This document shows, piece after piece, positions 50,080-57,450 of a stretch of 59,738 bases of DNA. This DNA is from an uncultured Oscillospiraceae bacterium (GTDB lineage: Bacteria; Bacillota; Clostridia; Oscillospirales; Ruminococcaceae), in contig CAKSEY010000018.1 of NCBI GenBank assembly GCA_934448295.1, positions 1 to 59,738 of the forward strand. Direction: 5' to 3'. How positions within the stretch are numbered: position 1 is the first letter of the stretch; every line of letters starts with the position of its first letter. Below the pieces are notes generated by a model. It saw only the letters and a program-made list of their open reading frames with translations, did no database searches and was not told the DNA's origin. The translations under genes and the position numbers were made by a program.

Positions 50080-50140
50080 GTCAACCAACTGGTTGGTTGT
50101 CAAAGTCTATTTTGTTGGTTGAGTTGGTTGCTACAATTTA
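50080..50140. repeat. GTTGGTTG half-sites at the phage left end
   Basis: CAACCAACTGGTTGGTTG forms a near-perfect palindrome, followed by TTGTTGGTTG and GAGTTGGTTG: four copies of a GTTGGTTG-type half-site in 60 bp. They may be binding sites for transposase or repressor. They lie 150-210 bp from the phage end. Confidence 0.6.
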
Positions 50141-50163
50141 CATATTATGTATTATAAATACAG

Positions 50164-50252
50164 TCATTTTAAAACGCTTTTAAATAGCATTGATAGCTTT
50201 AAACCGCATTATACCGCCGTTTAAACGTTTCTTTAAAACCCTTTAAACGATT
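50164..50252. repeat. six phased TTTAAA(A/C)CG motifs at the phage left end
   Basis: TTTAAAACGC, TTTAAATAGC, TTTAAACCGC, TTTAAACGTT, TTTAAAACCC and TTTAAACGAT start at about 50168, 50179, 50199, 50220, 50233 and 50244. The spacings (11, 20, 21, 13, 11) are close to one or two helical turns. This is how transposase sites are arranged in Mu ends. The right end has three similar motifs between 17340 and 17390. Confidence 0.6.
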
Positions 50253-50294
50253 TGCCGCCGTTCCTATTCGCTCACTCGTTTTTACCATTTATCA

Positions 50295-50299
50295 TCAAA
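50295..50299. repeat. target-site duplication, left side of prophage
   Basis: TCAAA on the plus strand follows the phage CA end at 50294 and equals 17255-17259. It is part of the T-run of the hairpin at 50302-50336. Confidence 0.8.
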
Positions 50300-50301
50300 A
50301 A

Positions 50302-50336
50302 AGCGCCGAAAGTGTTTGACAACCACTTCCGGCGCT
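50302..50336 (-). terminator. hairpin at the prophage target site
   Basis: AGCGCCGGAAGTG and CACTTTCGGCGCT pair as 13 bp (one G-U), with a nine-base loop and TTTTTT directly after it on the minus strand. Before phage insertion this hairpin stood 13 bases from the traG ribosome site with no promoter between. It was therefore either a leaky terminator or a point of control for the transfer operon. Confidence 0.8.
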
Positions 50337-50340
50337 CATT

Positions 50341-50599
50341 CTATTCACTTGCATTTCCTTGCACTCACAAACGGCTCTGTTGCGCCATTCCTCCCGGTCA
50401 TTGACGCTTTATTTCGGGTTCTTCCACCTTATTTCACGTCCCCTTGTTTCCTTGTCAATTAACATCAAAGTCGTATGCCCTTTAGGGAATACAGTGAAAC
50501 CGCGTCCAGCCGCCATTCATAAATAACAGCGCCGCCGTACATCTTACTGTAACCGGCGGCGGGATCATATTCATTCTGACAGGAATTTCAGTTTTTCCA
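50341..50599 (-). other. intergenic region with decayed small reading frames
   Basis: No large gene is seen. Besides the broken frame at 50465-50600 and a 35-aa ORF at 50409-50516 there is only short open sequence (for example VNDREEWRNRA near 50400) without a ribosome site. It ends in the hairpin at 50302-50336. Confidence 0.5.
50409..50516 (-). CDS. possible 35-aa protein
   Basis: The ATG at 50516 opens a frame with protein-like composition (GFTVFPKGHTTLMLIDKE) ending at TAA 50409-50411. It overlaps the broken gene at 50465-50600 in another frame. No clear ribosome site. It could also be the shifted second half of that gene. Confidence 0.3.
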   Translation of the reverse strand: MAAGRGFTVFPKGHTTLMLIDKETRGREIRWKNPK

Positions 50600-50600
50600 T
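50465..50600 (-). pseudogene. frameshifted small gene after the 271-aa gene
   Basis: An ATG overlaps the stop of the upstream gene (TAATG) and starts MEKLKFLSE, then a TGA. One base out of frame the sequence reads EYDPAAGYSKMYGGAVIYEW and on to RL, then stop at 50465. The coupled start and sensible composition after the shift suggest a gene with one frameshift. Programmed slippage is possible but no slippery run is seen. Confidence 0.4.
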
Positions 50601-51415
50601 TACATACTCCATTGGTCGTCCGGAACAAGCCCATGTTCTTCGAGGGAAGCATGGTGTTCTATCTCGGTTTTGACCTGCGTGGATTGGCTTTGCACCTGCT
50701 CTCTGTCACCGTTCACAAGCCCAGAACGGAACAGCTTTGTTTCCGATTCGGACAGCCCGTCTATCTTGCGAATGGCGGCGGTGAGCATATCCAGAACTAT
50801 CGGCGGCGAGTTTATCCGGAATCTGTCATTTTGGTCGGCGGGTATATTCGCAAGATAATCTGCCGTTTCCGGGGTAATTGATTGCTGGTCTGTCAGACGG
50901 TACTCGTTTGCAAGAACAGCCTTACAGCGCTCAATTCCGTATTCTTCGGCGGCTCTGGATATCAGTTCGGAGAACTTTTCCGGATCGTCCGTGATTTCTG
51001 GCAGATTATCCGAAATTAACTTTGCGCATTCCGCCGTGTATTTGTCGCTTATTTCGTAGAAACGCTCGCTCTGCTGTTTCAGGAATGATACGGCATTATT
51101 TGCGATAAGCCCCTCCTGCGAAAGCACTGCGGACTGCTCGTAATCCTTTGAAAGATGGAGATGTCCGCTTACGCGCTGGAGCAGGTCTGCCGCGCCCTTT
51201 CCGGCTGGTTCGAGGTCGCGGCGGCTGGTGGTGTACTCCACGCCGAGCATGATATTTGTGCTTGACGGATATCTTCCGCAGCGTTTATATAACTCCGAAA
51301 CCGCTTCCAGAAGCGAGAGTCCGGAGGACATAGGTTCGGTGGCGGCATAGCCGTTTTCCGTGTCTAAGCTGGTTACATAGAAATCAAAATCGCAGTATTT
51401 TCCGTGAGTGTTCAT
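50600..51415 (-). CDS. accessory protein of the conjugative element
   Basis: The 271-aa protein (MNTHGKYCDFDFYVTSLDTENG) is mostly helical in its C-terminal part. The stretch LISRAAEEYGIERCKAVLANEYRL recalls the DUF3849 protein at 58526-59713 (AAGKYGFERAMLMLALRI), so the two may share a domain. AAAGGAG lies before the ATG. It is the last large gene before the phage insertion and would formerly have been just upstream of traG. Confidence 0.6.
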   Translation of the reverse strand: MNTHGKYCDFDFYVTSLDTENGYAATEPMSSGLSLLEAVSELYKRCGRYPSSTNIMLGVEYTTSRRDLEPAGKGAADLLQRVSGHLHLSKDYEQSAVLSQEGLIANNAVSFLKQQSERFYEISDKYTAECAKLISDNLPEITDDPEKFSELISRAAEEYGIERCKAVLANEYRLTDQQSITPETADYLANIPADQNDRFRINSPPIVLDMLTAAIRKIDGLSESETKLFRSGLVNGDREQVQSQSTQVKTEIEHHASLEEHGLVPDDQWSM

Positions 51416-51437
51416 TCATAAATTCTCCTTTAGATAT

Positions 51438-51473
51438 AAAAAGGCACAGCATAATTTAATTACGCTGTGCCTT
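51438..51473. terminator. terminator after hepT
   Basis: AAGGCACAGC and GCTGTGCCTT form a perfect 10-bp stem; on the minus strand TTTTT follows at once, and on the plus strand a weaker T-run. It isolates the toxin-antitoxin pair from the 271-aa gene. Confidence 0.8.
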
Positions 51474-51517
51474 AGTTGTTTGTTTTTTAACTGTCTCACC
51501 ATGGGGCAAATACGACA

Positions 51518-51886
51518 TCATTGTCCCCATTCATTTTCGTCATAGGATTCTGTTTCCATGCCACTTGCATTAAGAAGTTCCATATGTTTAAGTTCCTGTT
51601 CACAGAACAACTTCAGATGACTAATATCATCATGTGCAATGCTGAATATCATTTCAAAATCCACTTCGCCATATGAATGAGCAACTATATTCCTTAGCCC
51701 ACGAATTTGCCGCCAGGGCATTTCAGTAGTACTTTGTCTGTATTCATCAGAAAGTTTTCCAGCAAGCTCTCCAATCTGAAGAATGCTGAGAGATACGGAT
51801 TTTCGATAATCTATATCATTGATGAATGTATCCAGATTGTAACATTGTTGTTTGTATTTCATTACAATATGATAAGATGTGCTCAA
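51518..51886 (-). CDS. hepT: HepT-like HEPN toxin
   Basis: The 122-aa helical protein has the HEPN catalytic motif R-x4-H-x-Y as RNIVAHSY near residue 84. In HepT/MntA pairs the HEPN protein is an RNase or tRNA-targeting toxin. The neighbouring nucleotidyltransferase adenylylates the tyrosine of this motif. The order mntA-hepT is the usual one. Confidence 0.85.
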   Translation of the reverse strand: MSTSYHIVMKYKQQCYNLDTFINDIDYRKSVSLSILQIGELAGKLSDEYRQSTTEMPWRQIRGLRNIVAHSYGEVDFEMIFSIAHDDISHLKLFCEQELKHMELLNASGMETESYDENEWGQ

Positions 51887-51894
51887 GGATTGAC

Positions 51895-52224
51895 TTATTG
51901 CTTTTTGCCATAAATCTGAATACCGTCCTTTCTTGCATTCATCAATAGCTGCTTGGAGCTAACTGAAGCGTAACTTGCCGTTAATGCTCGTTCCGAAACA
52001 ATGTCAACTGGCTTGTTAAAGGCGTCCTCCATATCGGAATAAACACCACCCAGTGCAAACATTCCAATAAGATTCTGATACGATATCAGCAAGTCAACAT
52101 CGCTTTTTTCCGTAGCTTCACCCCGGGCATAGGAACCGAACAGCCATATCTTATCAATTCCGTATTTTTCAGCTATCGGCTTTACCGCAGCAGTTATCTC
52201 ATCGATCGTATAGATTTTACCCAT
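51895..52224 (-). CDS. mntA: MntA-like minimal nucleotidyltransferase antitoxin
   Basis: The 109-aa protein has GSYARGEATEKSDVDLLI, the G-S-x(10)-D-x-D motif of MNT proteins. It would neutralise HepT by adding AMP residues to its active site. It has its own promoter and lies 8 bp upstream of hepT. The pair probably stabilises the conjugative element or defends against phages. Confidence 0.88.
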   Translation of the reverse strand: MGKIYTIDEITAAVKPIAEKYGIDKIWLFGSYARGEATEKSDVDLLISYQNLIGMFALGGVYSDMEDAFNKPVDIVSERALTASYASVSSKQLLMNARKDGIQIYGKKQ

Positions 52225-52248
52225 AACAACACCACCTTTCTAATTACA

Positions 52249-52277
52249 GTATATCATATTCAAAAAGAAAAATCAAG
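52249..52277 (-). promoter_or_regulatory. promoter of mntA-hepT
   Basis: -35 TTGATT (52272-52277) and -10 TATACT (52249-52254), 17-bp spacer, 25 bp before the ATG. The -35 overlaps the end of the secreted-protein gene. Confidence 0.7.
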
Positions 52278-54699
52278 GCTTTGTCGGCGCAATGTGCCAG
52301 TCGTCATAAACGTTGCCATTAATGAATATCTGGTCTGTGAGCCGTGCCGAAAGCTGACCAGCCGGACACCACACGTCGAAAACCTCGACGTATACAGTGT
52401 AATTCTTCCTGTCCGGAAACCAAATCGGCGTGAAATGAACCCGGTCATTGTAGGTCGAATATTTATTCTTCTTGAAAGCAAAACTGCCGCCCGATTTTTC
52501 AAGCAGGCGGTTGTAAAGTGTGGTGCTGTGGCGGTTGTAGTTGAATTCCGGGAACAGCACGTTTGCGGTCTGGCTTCCGGTGCAGTACTGCGTATCGCCA
52601 GAGAGGTGGGCGTCAACGCTTATCTGTATTCCATAGCCGGATTTCATGGTGTATTTTCCGCTGGATTCGCTGTACGATGCGGTTTTGCAGTAATCCGACG
52701 GGGATATCACGGCTTCCGCCGACATGGATACCGAGTAGGTCACTTTTTCAAGCTGGATATCCGAGGTCGTGATATACACGGCTCCAGTATGGAAAGAACC
52801 TATTGTTTTTGAGGCGGTCGCGCTTGGGTAATACCTGTTGTCCACGCCCCATTTGTACAATGTCACGTCTTGGTTTTCAGTTTCTGCGCCCCAGTACGGA
52901 GTTTGGCTGGAGGGGTCCGTCATGCCGCCGGTTATGATTTTCACTCTGCGCCTGTCGTAGTCTGAATCCTGCGACCAGCCTGCACCTATCGACCAGGTGT
53001 ACCAGCTAAGTTCCTGAACACTGTCGCCGGAAACATATCCGGAAATACGCTCCTGCACCGAGGACTGCGAATATACTTTCTGCCATGACGGTTTGGTATC
53101 CGAAACCAGCGGGTCCGGCGGAGTGGCTTCCTTGACCTTTGCGATATCCGCATTTATAGTCAGCTTGTCGCACTGGTTTCCGTCCTCGTCAAGAAGAAGC
53201 AGGGTGTCGCGCCTGGATTCCAGTGTTATTATTACGGACTGCTCGCGGCTCGGAGTATGCCACTTTATCCAGCCCATAGTTTCCTCGCCGCCTGCTGGGC
53301 AGGTTATCTCAACCGTGCCGGATTTCAGGGTAGAGCCGGATGTGGATTTAATTTTATATGCGACCGTCCCCTTGAACGAACTGCCGAGGTTGATTTCATC
53401 GCCGTGCTTGTATGAACCGAGCAGTTTATATGGCGAAACATACGGCATAATTCCGTCCTCGTCCGGAACATTCGCGGGATTGTCAACGAAAATTTTTATG
53501 CGGTCGTCCTCGTCAGCGTGTACTGTTTCAAGCTCGGTGGAGGTGTAAGCATAGGTGTACGAAACTCCGGACTGGCTTCCGGTCACTTTGATGAGCTCCT
53601 TGTTTTCCTCTCTGAGCTGTTCATACATTTTCGGAGTATCGCCGCCGCTGTCAAATATGCTGAAAGAGGATTTACCGATGAACGGCGTATCTCCGATATT
53701 CACTGCGTAGAAAGACGTATACACATCCGTGTCGGTGTGGTATTCCGCGGCGGCGGTGCCTTCCTCTACCTCGTCATCATTATCATCGTTGTTTCCGGTG
53801 AGAACGCCTATTCCCATACATCGGATAATGCAGGTGTCGCTGTTGTAGTTGGAATTTCCATTGTAGTAGTCGCTTGTGGAGGGCGAATACACCGGAATTC
53901 CAAGGTCCTTGTTTTCAAGGAAAGCAGAGCGCGGCAGGTTGGAGTGCGTCAGCGGACCAAGAAGCGCACGGAGATTATTCGTACTGTTCCATGCGGAAGA
54001 AAAATAATTCTTCATGTACTTGTTCAGCAGACCGCATTCCGTTGCACTCATCGCCCAGTTCTGACCGTTGTATCGGAAGTAGGCTACTGGCTCAAAGGCA
54101 ATTTTGTATTTGCCTTTGGATATATCCTCATAGGTTAAGCCACCACCCATTAAAGCACATAGGTCTGTGAGAAACTGCTCATCTCCCAAGATTGCTTTTA
54201 TTTCTTCTAGGTGTGATGTGTTGTTTACTGAAACGATATCGACGGTAGAAAGCTCTGCAACATAATTTACTCTATAACCGTCACCATGAGTAGAACGTTC
54301 AAGAACGATATTATTAAATCTCGTCATATCTGTGCTGTCTACGCTGTTGTAAATTCCGCCGATATAGTTCAGCCATGTGGTTTTTGAAATCAGTTCACTG
54401 CCATCTGCGAAGTAATAGAGATTGGAAACAGCAGATATATTTGCATTTCCCGACAGGTCAATCGTATTGAATACTTTGCTGTTTGTTTCAGCATCGTATA
54501 TTGTTACACGAAGCCCCTCCGTATCATACAGCGATGTTCCACTATCAGTATGAACTCCCCAATAGTTATTTGATGTACCACTTGAAAATCCTGTACCGTC
54601 CTGATTACCGAAATTTAAGTCGGCAAATACATGAGTAGTGCTGAAAGAGAACAGCAGAGCAAAGGCAGAAATTCTTTTAATAATCTGCTTTTTAGTCAT
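52273..54699 (-). CDS. large secreted protein of the conjugative element
   Basis: The product is 808 aa from the ATG at 54699 (AGGAGG upstream; an in-frame ORF to 54750 reads through the palindrome and has no site). It has a signal peptide (MTKKQIIKRISAFALLFSF, cleavage near VFA-D), then aromatic/Ser/Thr/Gly-rich beta sequence throughout. No LPxTG or transmembrane end is seen, so it may be released or bound to another wall protein. It is cotranscribed with the lipoprotein gene before it and could be an adhesin or the surface face of the transfer machine. Confidence 0.65.
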   Translation of the reverse strand: MTKKQIIKRISAFALLFSFSTTHVFADLNFGNQDGTGFSSGTSNNYWGVHTDSGTSLYDTEGLRVTIYDAETNSKVFNTIDLSGNANISAVSNLYYFADGSELISKTTWLNYIGGIYNSVDSTDMTRFNNIVLERSTHGDGYRVNYVAELSTVDIVSVNNTSHLEEIKAILGDEQFLTDLCALMGGGLTYEDISKGKYKIAFEPVAYFRYNGQNWAMSATECGLLNKYMKNYFSSAWNSTNNLRALLGPLTHSNLPRSAFLENKDLGIPVYSPSTSDYYNGNSNYNSDTCIIRCMGIGVLTGNNDDNDDEVEEGTAAAEYHTDTDVYTSFYAVNIGDTPFIGKSSFSIFDSGGDTPKMYEQLREENKELIKVTGSQSGVSYTYAYTSTELETVHADEDDRIKIFVDNPANVPDEDGIMPYVSPYKLLGSYKHGDEINLGSSFKGTVAYKIKSTSGSTLKSGTVEITCPAGGEETMGWIKWHTPSREQSVIITLESRRDTLLLLDEDGNQCDKLTINADIAKVKEATPPDPLVSDTKPSWQKVYSQSSVQERISGYVSGDSVQELSWYTWSIGAGWSQDSDYDRRRVKIITGGMTDPSSQTPYWGAETENQDVTLYKWGVDNRYYPSATASKTIGSFHTGAVYITTSDIQLEKVTYSVSMSAEAVISPSDYCKTASYSESSGKYTMKSGYGIQISVDAHLSGDTQYCTGSQTANVLFPEFNYNRHSTTLYNRLLEKSGGSFAFKKNKYSTYNDRVHFTPIWFPDRKNYTVYVEVFDVWCPAGQLSARLTDQIFINGNVYDDWHIAPTKP

Positions 54700-54725
54700 T
54701 TCAAATCCTCCTGAAAACAGAACAG

Positions 54726-54746
54726 GTGCGACACCGTGTCGCACCT
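54726..54746. repeat. REP-like palindrome 1
   Basis: GTGCGACACCGTGTCGCAC, a perfect 9-bp stem with a single central base, between the lipoprotein and secreted-protein genes. The same sequence occurs at 55512-55532, and close variants at 57430-57450 and 58503-58525. Confidence 0.75.
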
Positions 54747-54764
54747 GCAATGACGTTCTTTATT

Positions 54765-55364
54765 TTAGTGGAGAATCTGTTCTCCCTCGCCGTAGGTATA
54801 ATCTCCATGTCTGGGGAACTCCTGCACATCTGGATTTCCAGTATTACCGGGAATCCATGCGTCAAATACGCTGTTGAACTGGTATTCCTGCCCGGTGCTG
54901 TCCGTGAATTTATCTCCGTTTTGTGGATTCGCCGGGAAACCGTTTTCGTCCATTTCGATTTCCGTTGGTTCGGTCTGCTTCGGCTTTGTTGTCGTGGTGG
55001 AAGCCGTGGTGTACTGCGGCTTTGCTGTTACTTTTGGCAGGTCAGTGCGGACTGTCTGCGCCGGAGTGGCGGCTTTGCTGGTGGATACAGTCACCGCCGG
55101 CTTAGTCGTAGTGGATTTGGTCGTTTCGGGAGCGGAACTGGTCGTTGCTTCTGCTTCGGATTCTGTGGGAGCTTTCACGGTTGTATCCGAACTGTCGCTG
55201 AAGATCTGGACCTTGTATTCATTCTCGCCGGCTTCGTAAGTTCCACCGATAAGGTCGTAATCTATATCCGGCTTTCTGTCTGAACAGCCGGTAACTGCGG
55301 CGAGAACTGAAATGAGCATTGCCGCTGAAATAGTTCTGAGTGTGTTAGTCTTTAAGCGTGTCAT
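54765..55364 (-). CDS. lipoprotein with Thr-rich linker
   Basis: The product is 199 aa from the ATG at 55364 (AGGAGG ten bases before). It has a signal with lipobox AAVTGC (cysteine near residue 28), then a 90-residue Thr/Ser/Pro/Lys-rich linker of the type that spans the cell wall, and a small C-terminal domain (DKFTDSTGQEYQFNSVFDAWIPG). It probably displays this domain on the surface together with the 808-aa protein. Confidence 0.75.
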   Translation of the reverse strand: MTRLKTNTLRTISAAMLISVLAAVTGCSDRKPDIDYDLIGGTYEAGENEYKVQIFSDSSDTTVKAPTESEAEATTSSAPETTKSTTTKPAVTVSTSKAATPAQTVRTDLPKVTAKPQYTTASTTTTKPKQTEPTEIEMDENGFPANPQNGDKFTDSTGQEYQFNSVFDAWIPGNTGNPDVQEFPRHGDYTYGEGEQILH

Positions 55365-55404
55365 ATTTGAACCTCCTGTTAGGGTATGTAATCTTCCTGA
55401 GTAT

Positions 55405-55433
55405 ATATTACCATAAAAGAAAGCAGTTGTCAA
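55405..55433 (-). promoter_or_regulatory. promoter of the lipoprotein operon
   Basis: -35 TTGACA (55428-55433), 17-bp spacer, -10 TAATAT (55405-55410), about 40 bp before the ATG at 55364. Confidence 0.72.
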
Positions 55434-55511
55434 TTAGTTTATTGCTAAAACTGTTTACAAACCTGCTTTTCGTTTTTTGTGAGTTTTGCTGAATGGGGGA
55501 GTAAGATGAAG

Positions 55512-55532
55512 GTGCGACACCGTGTCGCACCT
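55512..55532. repeat. REP-like palindrome 2
   Basis: Identical to palindrome 1, between the relaxase stop and the lipoprotein promoter. Confidence 0.75.
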
Positions 55533-55533
55533 G

Positions 55534-56772
55534 TCACATCTCAGCAGTATTTTCCTTATCCTGCTTTTTCAGCAGGAATTCGCGAATCTGTTCCTTGCTG
55601 AGGTCGCCGCGCCCGAAAACCTGATTTGAAGCGTCATGCAGTCTGTCACGGCTGGAATCGGAGAATTGTCCGAGCAGTTTCCCGACAGAGGATATCAGCT
55701 GAACTGTGCATTGCCTCTGCCATTCTGAATGGCGGTTTGTACTGGTGGAATTTCGTTCGGGCGGATTTTTCGTTTTTTCCTTAATTGCCCTGAGAATTGC
55801 GGAAAGTATCGTGTTTCCAACTCCGGCTTCGATTTCATCGACCACCTTTCCCATGTACGCCGCCATCTGGAGCTTTCCGTAACCGCTGTCATCGCTGTGG
55901 AGCATTTCGTTGTAGACCCGGCGGCAGTCAAGTATTTCAACGTACAGGCTGCGGAATTCCGGAATGCTGTCTATCATGAAATGCGTCAGCGAATTCAGCT
56001 CCTGCTTGACTGGTTTCGGCATGAGCTTATAAACCGCCTGTCCTTTCGGCGGGAGCATATCACGAATAGCTGTGAGCTTCTGAAAAATCGCTTCCGTAAA
56101 ATCGTCATGCAGTGTACCCGAAAGCGCACCAGCGGCATTGTGTCCGACCTGCTGGCGAAGCTCTTTTATCAGGCTGTCCTCCTTATTGTGGAGTTCAACA
56201 AACTGGTCGTGATAGGTGCTTTTGATAACATCTATCCGTATCTGGTCGCAAATCACCGGATCGACCTTGTTTATAAGAATCTCCTGCGCCTTGTCCCACC
56301 ATATAATATGAACGTGCGGCTGTCCCTCCTTTAGGTGAACCGCCGCAAGGTACTCGATATTTTCCTGCTTCATTTTCATATTTCTTGAGATATCGCAGAT
56401 ATGGAATTTCACCCATTCCTCCCAGTCGATGAGCGTCCGCAGTCCGGCTTCCTCCGCGCTTTCCGGAGTGAACGAAAAAATGCTGTGAAATACATTGCGG
56501 TGAGAAGTTGAGATTTTTCGGACGTAATTCTGCATTTCGGATGTGCTGTAATTATCCGAAAATTTGCCGTTAATATATCCGAAAAGTCCGTTGTCAGACC
56601 GCCTGGCGGCGTGCTCACGTTCACCCATGTATTTCACAAGATTTGATTCGTGAGAGAATTTGAGAACGTGCTCTCGCTCGCCGATGTACTTAACATAATG
56701 AGCGTTCCGGGACGGAGAGAATTTCCGCCCGTTACTGCCAACGTGCTGTTGTTTGTAGATTATTTTAGGCAT
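55534..56772 (-). CDS. MobP-type relaxase
   Basis: The product is 412 aa from the ATG at 56772 (AAAGGCGG ahead). The N-terminal HUH relaxase domain has a duplicated ARSNAHYVKYIGERE-like motif near residues 18-53 and the histidine pair QPHVHIIWWD near 165. A tyrosine in the N-terminal region is the likely nicking residue. The C-terminal half is helical. The family appears to be MobP3. It nicks at oriT and leads the strand through the T4SS. Confidence 0.88.
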   Translation of the reverse strand: MPKIIYKQQHVGSNGRKFSPSRNAHYVKYIGEREHVLKFSHESNLVKYMGEREHAARRSDNGLFGYINGKFSDNYSTSEMQNYVRKISTSHRNVFHSIFSFTPESAEEAGLRTLIDWEEWVKFHICDISRNMKMKQENIEYLAAVHLKEGQPHVHIIWWDKAQEILINKVDPVICDQIRIDVIKSTYHDQFVELHNKEDSLIKELRQQVGHNAAGALSGTLHDDFTEAIFQKLTAIRDMLPPKGQAVYKLMPKPVKQELNSLTHFMIDSIPEFRSLYVEILDCRRVYNEMLHSDDSGYGKLQMAAYMGKVVDEIEAGVGNTILSAILRAIKEKTKNPPERNSTSTNRHSEWQRQCTVQLISSVGKLLGQFSDSSRDRLHDASNQVFGRGDLSKEQIREFLLKKQDKENTAEM

Positions 56773-56802
56773 GGGGTTCACCGCCTTTCTGTGGTAGCAC
56801 CG

Positions 56803-57264
56803 TTATTTGTCGTTTGGCGTATCAAGCTCGGCGGACAGCCATTCGTGGGCTTCCCGCAGATATTCCTCGTCAGACTTTGGCTTGGTTTTAGTTATTCGGC
56901 AGGACTGCCGCAGGGCATTGGCAAGTATCTCTTCCGGAGTTGCGCTGTCGATGTAATTTTCAGCAAGCACGGAAACACAGCACTGCAATGCGGCGGCAGA
57001 CGTTCTCGCTGCAACAGCCTGCATGGCTATGAGCCGTTCCATGTATCTTTTCATTACTATCGGCATTACCGTTTCGATTTCTTCGCGGATATAATTTCGT
57101 ATCTCGGTCTGGCTCTGCTCATAGCTTGTAATCGACAGTCCTTTTTCAATAAATTGCCTGATTGCCTGAGAAGTGGTTATTCTTTTTTTAGCCGAGTAGC
57201 TGTCAAGCGCCTCAGCCATCTCTTGTGGAAGAACGACAGAACGTTCCGGATTCTTTCTAGGCAT
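56803..57264 (-). CDS. ribbon-helix-helix relaxosome protein
   Basis: The product is 153 aa from the ATG at 57264 (AAAGGA ahead). It has an N-terminal ribbon-helix-helix (RSVVLPQEMAEALDSYSAKK, then TSQAIRQFIEKG), followed by a helical oligomerisation part. It would bind near oriT and recruit the relaxase. It lies directly upstream of the relaxase gene. Confidence 0.78.
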   Translation of the reverse strand: MPRKNPERSVVLPQEMAEALDSYSAKKRITTSQAIRQFIEKGLSITSYEQSQTEIRNYIREEIETVMPIVMKRYMERLIAMQAVAARTSAAALQCCVSVLAENYIDSATPEEILANALRQSCRITKTKPKSDEEYLREAHEWLSAELDTPNDK

Positions 57265-57446
57265 GGTTTTCCTTTCTGAAAATGGTGACACTAAATCAAG
57301 TGTCTTGATTATGTCGGTACACCGACGGCAGCACCTTTGGTGCTGCGCTGTTCAGTAGTGCGGTACACCGCACTATTCCTGCCGTACAAAGTACGGAGTG
57401 AAAATTTCCGAAAAAAGAATGTTTTCAGGTGCGACACGGTGTCGCA
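57265..57446. other. candidate oriT region with tandem palindromes
   Basis: At least five short palindromes are packed here: GACAC-TAAATCAA-GTGTC, GTCGGTACACCGAC, GCAGCACC-TTT-GGTGCTGC, AGTGCGGTACACCGCACT and GTGCGACACGGTGTCGCAC. It lies directly before the relaxosome genes, where oriT is normally found. No nic site can be picked by eye. Confidence 0.5.
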
Positions 57447-57450
57447 CTAC
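57430..57450. repeat. REP-like palindrome 3
   Basis: GTGCGACACGGTGTCGCAC, one central base different, at the end of the Toprim gene next to the candidate oriT. Confidence 0.7.

Larger units (their letters stand above)
17260..50294 (-). mobile_element. complete Mu-like transposable siphoprophage
   Basis: The element is 33,035 bp. Its plus-strand ends are TG (17260) and CA (50294), flanked by 5-bp direct repeats. Its genes follow the Mu plan (repressor, Cro, A, B, Gp16, Mor, gp25-27-like, terminase, portal, F). The tail is of the long, flexible siphovirus type: tape measure with no visible sheath gene. The phage left end (repressor side) is at 50294 and the right end (lysis side) at 17260. All reading frames needed for function look intact except the small gene at 18560-18796. 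Confidence 0.9.
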
